Under the pieces are notes generated by a model, which was given only the letters and a program-made list of their open reading frames with translations, was not told the DNA's origin and did no database searches. Of a DNA stretch of 64,000 bases, positions 1-10,623 are shown in pieces (within the stretch, counting starts at the first letter, position 1; each line of letters begins with the position of its first letter). Source of the DNA: Paramacrobiotus metropolitanus (taxonomy: Eukaryota; Tardigrada; Eutardigrada; Parachela; Macrobiotidae); contig NW_026570360.1 of NCBI RefSeq assembly GCF_019649055.1, positions 62,001 through 126,000 of the forward strand, read 5' to 3'. The position numbers were made by a program, and so were the translations under genes.

Positions 1-2788
1 TTTCCTCGTTCTACTGGAGATACAAGACGTAAATTTTCATGCAGCGTTGTAAATAAGTAATTTTGCATTGACACAAAATGCTAAACCGACCGTCATATTT
101 GTAGAACCGTCCTGGCTTTTTAAAGATAAATCGTGCGTTGTGAGCGATATTCTGAATTTCACTAAGTCGGCTCAAATCTTCACCGCGCGTTTGTGCGCAA
201 GCAATTTCTGTCGATGGAACGCGACCTTCCCAAAAGGAATAACAATTATCAAATCTTTGACAAGTTGAGTGACTGCATGACTCACTGATCAGACGCTAAT
301 ACACTAACACATAAAATTAACACTACCTAATAGCGGTTTTACAGCTACCGTAATTCAGTGTAAGTTTTCAGGTCTAAATTCCAAAATATTTCCACAGATA
401 TTTCTAATGCACGAGGTGACGAGCGTAAGAAAAACTGCTTTCAGATTTTCGAACACCAAACCATCAAACTAATTTTTTGCATATCGGTATATCGCTGGAA
501 ACATCAAGTGACAAGCAAAGAATTTTATCAACCAGTTTCAGGAATAATCAAAATATCCGTATACTATTTTTCAAATCAAACAACTAGAAAAAAACTCACT
601 CTGCGGAGGTTCAAGCCGCCATTTTGCAGTACTGTAAGTACCTGCAAACAATGTTGAATTTACCTCAAACACGAAATTAAAAAAAACAAACCTTTAAGTT
701 CACTTGTGATGTTTCTATTAATGATTTTCAGTCACGCTAAGGACCACTTCTCGAGTACACGTAATAAAAATTTATACGTCTGAGTGTCTGACGATGCTCC
801 TTGTCACTAACAATAAGATGTTGGCAATAGTTACAAAAAACAGGAGTTTAAACCTTAAAACTGAAAAAAACCGTGACCCAGTACACTGCAGGCAGCACAA
901 ACAGAATATGGTCCAGAATCCCGTTTCACGCATGGTAAAGCGAACAGCTCGAGCACGGGAAAACTCAAACAGTAAACAGAACTTCGAAATTCTGTTTTCA
1001 TACTTAACCGCATGCGAATAAGATTGCTTCCATGACAAACGATTTACAGCATCGCTCGTAAAATCTTCCTATATTACTCAGCCAGCAATTCTTCAACATG
1101 TCTCACCTAGTAGAACGGAAGCGCAAAACTGCCGAAGGATCGGCCTGGCCTGGATGGAATGAATCCGAGTCGCCCACGACAAACGATCGTCCCTGCAGCT
1201 ACGGCACAGCTGGTTTCATGTAGGTTCCATGTGCGAAACAATCATCAAAACCAAACAATACCCAACTAAAAAATGAGTTACTCGTCTAATTATACCCCCA
1301 AAAACAACTTGAGTACATATGCAATTCATGCATAAACGGAGATCCAATAAAATATCCCATATCCAGCCTGCGCTGCAGCTGGCATTTGGCAAGGCTGAAA
1401 TCAAACTGATCCTATCGGCTTGTCGGTGATGCGTAAAGCCCAACCAACACAAACTTGGGCGGTCTGTTCACTGTGATGCTAAAATCCACACGCGCAAACT
1501 GTATTGCAGCTGGGTATACCCGCTCTGTTCAACGATGGCGGCGACTCGTGCGCCGAGTTGTATGATACTTGTTATACTCGTAGTTGTATCTATCCACTAT
1601 CCAGTGCCTTTTAGTTTTACATTTGTATTTTTAATGCCATAATGCCATTCGATATTTTTAAATAAATTTATTAGTTGTGTTATATAAAAATACATCTGCT
1701 AGGAACAGCAAAATTATTTTTCATTAGATGCTCCTTCAGATGGATGCCGAGATTACTGCTGAAAAGGAGCGTAATGAGCCGAAATCTGACAGTGTCAGCG
1801 ATCGTTGTGACAGCGTGACGCGCCAAGCCCTGTCACGACGCATCGTCATTCGCCTGACGACCCACCTTGATATCGACGACTAAATAATATCACTGAACCA
1901 GTGGTCAGCACGAGCGCGGAGCGCACCCAGCCAGAGTTCGCCAATTTGGGCAGGAATACCGCAGGATGCCCAGTCCCATAAATGGGCCATAATGACGAGA
2001 CAGAAACTTCGGATTATTCGGGTGTAAGTCTGAAAATCGAACGAATACTTCCGCTTTGAGAACCAGTTCTGGCCACCTCGAGGCCGCTTATCAGCATTTA
2101 ATTTTAAATCACTAGGTTTTTTTCACTGTTTGCAAACTGTGAAAGAAGAGAATGATAAAGAACAGACGATACTTGTGGCGGTCGAAAAAACTACTCCCAA
2201 TATTGCGTAAAGTTCTGTTCTTAAACACATTTAAAAGCTATTCAAAATGGCAAGATACTTAATTGTATTAATTTGGCAAACGTAGTATGACCGAGCGGAA
2301 GGAATGGCTTTCTCGGACGGTATCTACAACTGATCGATCGTTTGGAGTCTATGGACCATTCATACCAGTCGTCCCCAGCCTGGTCATCAGTCATCAACAA
2401 AACGTACGCAAACCGATTGAATCATTGAACGTTCGTAAAATTAATTTCTGTACAAAGTTCGTTTTTCTTTCAGGAGAGGCTTTCTTAGCTTTTGAATGGT
2501 GAAGGGATACATACGGTATTACGATAAAAATACAAGTGTCGCACCAGGCGAATACGTACGAGCAGTACTTAAAAATATTAATTTACAATAACTTAAATAC
2601 CTCTAACGTATACGGTAAAATTAATACGAGTATTGTTAAAAAACGAATGCAACAAGCTGCTGGTGCACCATGAACGAGGAGTTTACGCACGTTTCATCTG
2701 AACAACACGCATAGCGATAATAAAACACAACAAAAATCCCAAAGAAATATAAAAAAGAATGACCTTTTTTAGTTGCACTTTGTCAAAT
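1..2788. other. Intergenic region left of IARS
   Basis: No recognisable gene is visible in these 2.8 kb. The sequence is mostly AT-rich, with scattered short open frames on both strands that look like chance. The only stretch with coding-like composition is around 1730-2030, listed separately. The IARS gene ends at 2789 on the minus strand, so its 3' UTR should lie in the right-hand part of this region, but I see no clear AATAAA signal close to the stop. Confidence 0.6.
1740..1883 (+). other. Small coding-like ORF or exon remnant
   Basis: A 47-codon ATG-to-TAA frame begins at 1740; an in-frame ATG also lies at 1728, directly after a possible splice acceptor (cattag). It is charged and rich in Asp, Glu and Arg, and its base composition is clearly more GC-rich than the DNA on either side. 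A second frame stays open from about 1884 to 1980, suggesting either one exon with frameshifts or two pieces of a decayed coding region. I recognise no family. It could also be a chance GC-rich island. Confidence 0.2.
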
Positions 2789-5700
2789 TTAAGAAAACTC
2801 ATCGGCGAGTTTCTTTAAAGGGTTTTTTGCATCGCCTTTGTAATCCGGCCCTCCAAAAAGACTGAGATGCAGCAATGCCTCGGTTGTTCCTTTCAGCGAC
2901 TGGCTTTCTCCCACCAACGGCTCCTCGCCTTCAGGGGCAGGAAAATGAAACAACGGTTTCTTAATAGCATTCCCAATGTAGTCGGTGTAGGTTTTCATCA
3001 CACCATTCAGTTCAGATTCAGCTGGAGTAATCTCATAGTACACGTGAATGTCGTCCGTCGGGACCAACCCGGCTTTCTTGCGCAGCTTTTGAATACGGTT
3101 AACCACCTCGCGTGCCGTTCCTTCATCCAACAGTTCTTGGCTTTGGTTAACATTAAGCAGTACCAGCATCTGAAAGTGCATCTACGTAAGCAATATTCAC
3201 AGAGATACACGGCAACAGCAGCAATAATCATTAAAATGTCAGAGACCAAACAAACCACAAATAGCTAAGTGTCGTCGTAATACCTCATTATCCGAAGATG
3301 CTTCGTAATTTTTAGCCGCATCGCCAGCAGCTTGTCCCCCAAACATATAGATCAATTTCAAATCCGTTCCTTCGAGGCGAGTGCCGCTGATATCAATAAA
3401 GCCTTTTTCTTGATAACCACACAGCTCCTCGTCTGACAAGTTCTGCACAACCCAGGTTGCAAGTGCATTAATCTAACACCTTTAAGGATGCAGTGTATAC
3501 ATATTTTTTTTCTAAAGTTACTTAATGTCCCACCTTAACGGCCTCAATCACAGCTTTGTACGTTCCCTTCAGTTTAGCTCCAAGGGTTTTGTGATCCGGC
3601 TCTGCCCGTAGCTGAACATGATATTGTTTCTTATCTGTTGTAGTAGTCAGAGTGCGAACGTTCAGTTCTTCGGTCACGTAGGACTCCAAAGCCCTCACAT
3701 CTTCCAGGAACGCCGGGTCCTGATGGATGACGATAACCTCCGACAAAGGAGACTAAAACCGAAGCGAAAGCTGTTTGAAGTAAAACTTTTCGAGTAAAAA
3801 TACATCACCTTCACAGCACCAAATATACGACAAATCAAAAGAAATCTAAGGCGAGCAGAAAGTAAAAACAGATTATTGTACCTTTATGGGAAGTGTACGC
3901 CGCTCTCGCGCCTGCCGACCCAGATCTACAACAGCCTGCATTCTCGAAACAGCACGCTCGATTTCCGTATGAATCACATCCTTCCTATACACAGGTATTA
4001 GCCAAGCTGGGTAAAACAAAACAAAAAATACGATTGAATAAGCTCTGCATTACTTCACTTCCGGCAGCATAAGAAAGTGTACGCTTTGATTTTCGGTGGC
4101 ATTAACATCTTTTTCAGATTTCACCAGTCCTTTCAAATTCTGGTACATCAGTTCAGTAAGGAAAGGAGTAAACGGGGCCTGTAAGGAATAACTTACTGCA
4201 TGGTAATGCAGTGAAACAGGCTAATTAAAATAAGCAGTTCTTACCATCATTCGCACCATCGTAAACAAAACGTCAAACAAGGTTTCCAAAGCTTTCTGTG
4301 TGTCTTGTGGTCCATCTTCTCCCTTAAGTCGTTTGCGATTGGAGCGTACGTACCAGTTTGTTAATAAATCAACAAATTTTACCAACCGAGGAACAACCGT
4401 ATACAGACGATACGCTAGAAATATGACCATGTATCAGTCCGTATATTACTGTAGTAAACAACTTTTTCTGCATTCATTACCCTGCATCTCGTCCATAACA
4501 TACTGAACCAGGCTCTGAGTAAATGACAATATCCAGCGGTCCATAATGTTATCTGAGAGCAGTCGTTGGCGTTCGTCAAACACAAACTTTTTCCCATTGT
4601 CCTACAAAAAGAGCTTTTAGATGAAACCTCCAAGAAAAGTGCATGGCCAAACAGATTTGCTCGATCGGTACCTTTTCATACAGCTCCTTTTGCTGCGTGA
4701 AAAACCGATAGGCATTGTACCAGGGCAAAAACACATCCTTCAAGATATCTCGTACTCCTTCCTCCTTGAAGCGTAAATTTTCCGCACGTACTACCGGCGA
4801 GTTTATGAGATACAAACTGAAAAAATAAAAACAGGTTTTTCGGAGCTATTAAGATCGTCCCTTCCAGCAATGCAGATGGTTAATGGTAACTGGTTACCGG
4901 TAAATGCCGCTCCCGCCTTTCAACAAAAGTTACTAATTACTTTTATTAGCATTTTTTTAAAAAAAACTTACCGCAAAGCATCGGCACCGTATTTGTGAAC
5001 GACATCTACTGGATTTGGGTAATTCTTTTTGCTTTTGCTCATTTTCTGACCATCACTGGAAAGTGGAAATCGAACAAAAATTTAACAAAGAACGTACAAC
5101 GTAGAAGCCGGTCAACTCCCAAACTCTTACGCTGCCAGGACGAGACCATTAGCAATCAGATTTTTGAAAGGTGGCTTCTCAAACAGAAGGGTCGAAAGCA
5201 CCAAGAGCGTATAGAACCTGCAACAATCACCACTGCAACAAGCGGCAAAACCAGTAAAGTAAATTATCAAGTTATCCATTAGACCATTACCATCCACGAG
5301 TTTGATCCACCCCCTCCGCAATGAAATCAGCTGGAAAACTCTCCTCGAATTGCCCGCGATTTTCAAATGGATAATGCACCTGTAGAAAACACAGGTTTAA
5401 TTGTAAACACAGGAATATGAATCTATACTGCATTCTAGCAATTAAGGAGATATAAGTATGTTGAAAGAAGCCACACAAGCCAATCAATGTCAATCATCGT
5501 GCTAGCTGGGGAATGCTTACCTGCGCATAAGGCATGCTGCCGCTTTCAAACCAACAGTCAAACACTTCAGAAACTCTTTTCAGCACACCACCTCCCGCAC
5601 GTGACGAGGGGATTGTAATTTTATCAACCGTATCCCGATGAAGATCGTTGACTGTAACGCCGGATAACTTGGCTAGTTCCTCAATGGATCCGATACAAAC

Positions 5701-7710
5701 AATTTCTTGTCCATCTTCGCTGATCCACAGTGGTATCGGTGTACCCCAATACCGATTTCGCGAAATGGCCCAATCACGTGCATCTCTTAACCAATTGGCG
5801 AACCGTTTTTCTTTAACAAATGCCGGAACCCAATAGGTCTGTTCGTTATTCGCCAGCAGGGCCTGAGCGTGCTCCTCAACCCGAACGAACCAGCTAGGTA
5901 CGGCTTTATAGATTAGCGGCGTATCGGATCGCCAACAGAAGGGATAACTGTGCGTAGACTGACTGGCATGGACTAATCTGCCATTTTCTTTCAGCCATTT
6001 AATGATCGCTTTATCCGCGTCTTTAACATACTGTCCTTTGAAATCAGTAACTTCATCCGTGAAAGTCCCAGTGGCATCGACGGGGCACACCATAGGAGTA
6101 TCCCGTGTGATGACATTATGAGCGACGCAAACACGGTAATCATCCTGAGAACAAGCATATCAGAGTAGTACTACTATCACAAAATTAATTCGAAACAACG
6201 CTGCACATACCTCTCCGAAATATGGTGCCTGGTGCACCACGCCGGTTCCGCTTTCTTCGGTCACGTAATCATCCGCAAGTACCACAAACCCTTTAACATC
6301 TTGTCGGTCCACGAAATATTTAAAAAGCGGTAGGTATTTGAGCCCTTTCAAAGTTTCACCAGTGAATTTTTCAAGAATGGTATATTCCGCGGCTTTCTTG
6401 AATAATGCAGGAATACGCGCTTCCATCATAATGTAGACCTTCTTGCTGGAGTTGTCTAAAAAGTAAGGGAAACGAATTATCTAGGACTATAACTAATATA
6501 TATATGTATATATATATGACTTTAAGCAGTACTAATATGTATGACTTCTACGAGTAACAGAAGATTACCTTGAATCTTCACGTAAGTTTTGGATGGATTA
6601 ACGCAAAGCGCCAGATTGCTCGGCAAAGTCCACGGAGTCGTCGTCCACGCAATAAATGCAACAGTCGGATCGTCAATCAATGGAAAACTGACAATTACTA
6701 TAAGAAAAAATCTGAATCAAACTTTTCAGAATCTTTGAAAATAGGCACAATACCAAAACCAAAATAATGAATGTCAGAATCGAAATCCATATAAAAAATG
6801 AATTTTCTTGTACATGTAGTCTAATGCAGCTCGCCGCTTACCAGCTGGGTCGGTAACATCCTTGTAATTTTGTCCACTTTCGAAGTTTGACAGTGGCGTA
6901 TTACATCCGGTGGAAAACGGCATCACTTTGCATCCTTGATACACCAGTCCCTTATCATACAGCTGCTTAAAAACCCACCAAACAGACTCCATAAACCAGG
7001 GATACAATGTTTTATAATCATTTCGAAAATCAATCCACCTTCCCAGACGAGTTACGATGGTCTGCAACAGAATGAACAAGTGATATAACTGAACTCCACA
7101 CACTTTGTATTTATCACGTATTATGCTAAACCATGTCATCGGAGTTTTTTCTCCGCGCTGCCTCACCTCCCAGTCCGAAGCATAGCGCATAACAATTTTA
7201 CGGCACTCGTTGTTGTACGCCTCAATGCCCATTTTCTCCACATCCGCGGGCCCTTTGATGCCCATTGTCTTATCGATTTCGTACTCGACGGGTAAACCGT
7301 GACAATCCCAGCCGAAACGTCGCTCCACATGGAATCCGGATTGGTGCGCAAACCGCGTCACAATGTCCTTGATGGTTCCAGCAAGGATATGCCCATAATG
7401 CGGTAAGCCTGTGGCGAACGGAGGACCATCGTAAAACGTAAACCTGAGGGAGTTGAAACAGCCTTAAACAACACCAACAGGACAGCATGCTGCATGTTCC
7501 CTCTAAATGATGCAACTAGGACCGCTGTTACGCAGTTGTTATAAGGAACTCAACTTTCACGAAAGTATCTGGCTGCAGATTCGTTTATCACCTTTTCTTC
7601 CCCTCCGATAATTTCAGCGACGTTTCAAAGGCGTTTAGTTGTTTCCACAGTTCCAAAATCTTCTCCTCTTCCTGCGGAAAACTTATATTTTCTGGTACCG
7701 ATGCAGCCAT
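2789..7710 (-). CDS. IARS1: Isoleucyl-tRNA synthetase, cytosolic
   Basis: This is a class I aminoacyl-tRNA synthetase that charges tRNA(Ile) in the cytosol. I reconstruct 17 exons: 7710-7592, 7443-7167, 7061-6842, 6697-6569, 6455-6211, 6144-5521, 5379-5291, 5217-5131, 5055-4972, 4816-4672, 4601-4481, 4414-4245, 4178-4054, 3984-3882, 3752-3534, 3442-3284 and 3181-2789. Their phases sum to an uninterrupted 1102-residue frame. The HIGH signature is HYGH at residues 55-58 and the KMSKS loop is exact at 601-605. Between them lie the editing-domain segment ([10 protein letters not shown]) and the WFVR and [12 protein letters not shown] blocks. The ATG at 7710 opens the eukaryotic-type PEN.SFP N-terminus. 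Human IARS1 has 1262 residues; this protein stops near the end of the conserved anticodon-binding and C-terminal core, so the vertebrate C-terminal extension is missing. No mitochondrial presequence is seen. It is divergent with the TEX264-like gene. Confidence 0.97.
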
Positions 7711-8520
7711 TTCACCCACTGATTCGTTATTCCAGCAACACTCTTCCAAATCCCGGGAAAAGGTTGTTGAATTGAAATATAGCAGAAATTTTTAGCGACT
7801 AGAACGAGTCTGAAAAAGTGTCACTGCCAAATGACAATCTAGACGTGGACCACAAAAACGGCAGACCGTTGCTTAAATACCGGAAGCAGGAAAAAACATG
7901 AATGCAAATCAGCAACAAATGTATCGACGACCGGCAGGTGTAAGGACTGTACCGGAAGATATGGCAGGCGGCACATGCAACCGGAAGTCAAAAATCGTCA
8001 GCAGGAGTGGAAGGGTGACTACTTACTTTAACCTTCTCGCCACGCTACGCTACCACTTTCATGGGGAGCTGTCTTAGTGATGCTCGCGAAGCTAACTGCC
8101 GCCCAGATGTGGGGTGCCTGTTGATTTATGGGCAACTCAGCCAGTCAGTCGTCATAATCCCGCTTTCACCATGTGGCAAAAGCTGCTGTTTAGTGTGTAC
8201 TGATCGTGAGTACTCAGAAGCCCGAAGCAGAAGTGCGTTGACTTGTTACTGGCTGGAAAGCCAAAATAGAATTTCGTTACATCACTGGTTCGTAAAAAAA
8301 TTGTCAACGGAAGCTTACCATCTTATCATACATCGCAAGAAAAAGCGTAAGTCTCCAGTTGTCGATTCCAGTTGCTGGAAAATGGCAGGTGTGCTTGAAA
8401 AGCTGGCTTTTCCTAATGAAATCCCTCCTAGGTTTCCCAACCATCTTGATCTCCCCATTTCGGACAGCGCAGACATGGACGCGAGTACAATTATGTAAGC
8501 ATGTCGTTTTCAAGATATTA
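7711..8520. promoter_or_regulatory. Divergent IARS/TEX264 intergenic promoter region
   Basis: These 810 bp separate the start codons of two head-to-head genes and must hold both 5' UTRs and promoters. No TATA box is obvious, as expected for housekeeping genes. A 145-codon plus-strand frame (8061-8498) overlaps it, but it lies in a different frame from TEX264, has no family resemblance and probably has no coding role. The shared-promoter role is inferred from gene order only. Confidence 0.5.
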
Positions 8521-10623
8521 ATGCGTGCAGAAATTATAGCAAGCTTCCATTCCAGCGCCGTAGCTATCATTTTTATGCTGATTGCCATCTTCGGAACCGT
8601 AGCTTTTCTCCTCGCTTATTTGGGCGCATTTCGCGAGATTTTGATTAATGTTGGAAAGCCTCCTGTGAAGAAGTTTCGCGGATACTACAAGGCAAGTGCT
8701 TTATAACGCTAGTTTAAATCTGCCTGGGATATTCATTGTTTTTGTGCAGTTTGCGCGTGGAGATTATAAGGAAAGTGGAAGTTTGTTCGAGGAAACAAGC
8801 AAATTAGCCCCCGATCTTCGAACATTTGGCATATATTACGACGATCCCGAAAAGGTACGTTTTAAATACATGAGATAAATGCATGTTGTATTACCCGTAG
8901 AGAAAGTGTTTTTTAAACTGCGTTTTTGCGGTTGGAAGTTTCCCGGTACAGGTTTTCGTACGCGTAACATACTTTTGTTACGCAGACTTTGAGATTGATG
9001 TTACGCACATTCGTTTGCGCTTTTTTTATGATTTTGAGCCAAAGAAATTATCCCGAATTAATATCACAGTTAGAGCATACATTTTCTATTCATGATGCTT
9101 ACCATTTGCATGTTTTTACGTTTTATGTACGGCATTTTGTTGCTTTGAAAATGACTAAGATTTTGTTATGCGAAAGCTTCCTGGTTTCTTCGGCAATTAA
9201 ATACAGAACGCCTTGACGGTAACTTACATATCTGGTTGTTGCTGCTAAACGTTAAAGGCTCATGCGCAAACGCATGTGGTTGTAGTGCTTTTTTTGCAGA
9301 CTCGCTGTCTTTGTTAATTGCGTAACTAGACATGTGACAGTGTGCAGAAAGATTAGCTAATACCAGTCATTTTTTGCAGACACCGTTTGCCAGCCGGCGT
9401 TACATAGTGGGGACGATCGTTGAAGAAGACGGAGTACCGGGTGTGGAAGATAGCGAAAAACTAAAACAGTTCGAACAGGCTTTAAAAGAGCATGGCTATA
9501 AGGAGGTCGAGATCCCCTCCGTTGAGAATGCTGCATTCGTCACATTTCCCTGGCGGACGAATTTCAGCATCTTCATTGCCGTCAACAGGGTTTATCCGGC
9601 ATTCAGTAATTTCATAAAGGTGACTTGCTTGCACGAGTGTACTGTGCATGTTGACCGTTAAGCTCTGTGAATTGTATCGTTTAGATGTTTATAAGCATCA
9701 TACTAGCGAGTTTCCCACAAAGGAACATAGATTTGCAAATTGTTGCAGGTTGCAGTAATTGCTGGCATACTAATGATAGTACTGTGTTGTCGAGTCAACT
9801 TGGCACCCTTGTTTACAGTGAGTCGTATCCGCTTAGCGTATAACTCACTGTACGAAAAGGTGCCAAGTTGACTCGACAACACAGTAATCTCTTTATGTTT
9901 TTTAAAAACATTTTCGGTGAATGGATAAATTTAATTACTGTACCCATTACCTTATCCCATGAAATTCAAAATATCTTTGAAGATTGCAGCTCTTATAATG
10001 TTGTAGGAGTACTACGTGCGATCTTGCTGTTTATCTTTGATGTTTAGCTGCTTACATAATGTCCAGCACGGAAAAATACCAACCGCGGGCATATTGGAAG
10101 CGAGTCGCTTGTTAGTGCTGGTCCTGCGCTGTACATGGGCATCGTTCTTCATTTTTTTGTGAATGATTAAAATTTTGAATGGAGATTTTTCGTTTCTACT
10201 AATTATAATGCAGAAGTACTTTGCCAGAAAGTTACTATGTCTTTTAACAATTCTAGCCACTTTTGGGAAACGTTTGTCAAATGTTTCGCCAATAAGCTGA
10301 TATGAATTCATTCGTGAGTTTATGACGCCTCAAACTGCGTTTGCATTTTGCAGGCATTATTTAGTCAATTTTGCTTCCCTTGACCGTGTTGTTTCTCATA
10401 GGAAAAACGTTTGGATCACGGTCCATTTTTGGAGGTGTACGATCGCCCAGCTGAAGCAATTCATTTTGCCACACCTTTGGAAAAATTTGATGATTTGTAT
10501 GTGCTGGACTGTCTGGAAGCGAATAACGATGAAGACTACGAAGATCTGTCTCCCGAAAGCGCCAACGAAGATGCTGAAGCCGAGGATGGAGAATCCCGAG
10601 ACGTGCCCAAAGATAGTGAATAA
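8521..10623 (+). CDS. TEX264: TEX264-like ER-phagy receptor
   Basis: Four exons, 8521-8691, 8750-8854, 9380-9619 and 10402-10623, all phase 0, encode 245 residues. One hydrophobic segment (about residues 9-35) would anchor the protein in the ER membrane with a very short lumenal end. It is followed by a GyrI-like domain (about 45-185) with family blocks such as SGSLFEE, YYDDPEK, YIVGTI and TFPW. TEX264 is an autophagy receptor for ER in mammals. The C-terminal tail is acidic and shorter than in human (313 aa in total). It contains DEDYEDL (215-221), matching the [WFY]xx[LIV] LC3-interacting consensus with acidic residues before it. Intron 1 is 58 bp and begins AAG|GCAAGT, a GC-AG intron; the exon join restores the YYK-F block conserved in the family. 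Intron 3 contains an inverted-repeat MITE. Start choice: the ATG at 8521 directly precedes the membrane segment. Confidence 0.9.
9780..9886. mobile_element. Short MITE with perfect 26 bp TIRs and TA duplication
   Basis: Inside TEX264 intron 3, 9782-9807 and 9859-9884 are perfect 26 bp inverted repeats (outer end CTGTGTTGTCGAGTCAAC). They are flanked on both sides by TA (9780-9781 and 9885-9886). A second inner inverted repeat of 10 bp pairs 9814-9823 with 9843-9852 around a 19 nt loop, so almost the whole element can fold back. A TA target duplication with a near-complete palindrome is typical of non-autonomous Tc1/mariner-type MITEs. There is no coding capacity. No second copy was noticed in the window. 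Confidence 0.75.

Noticed and set aside
6498-6520. AT dinucleotide run in an isoleucyl-tRNA synthetase intron
   Set aside because: It is a simple short microsatellite without further meaning.
7062-7166. Reading through an in-frame open stretch in isoleucyl-tRNA synthetase
   Set aside because: The 105 bp are open in frame, but the flanking GTGAGG and ttgcag sites, when spliced, rejoin the conserved DWE and TIVTRLGRW blocks.
8061-8498. 145-codon plus-strand frame before TEX264
   Set aside because: It is in a different frame from TEX264, has no family resemblance, and covers the expected promoter and 5' UTR.
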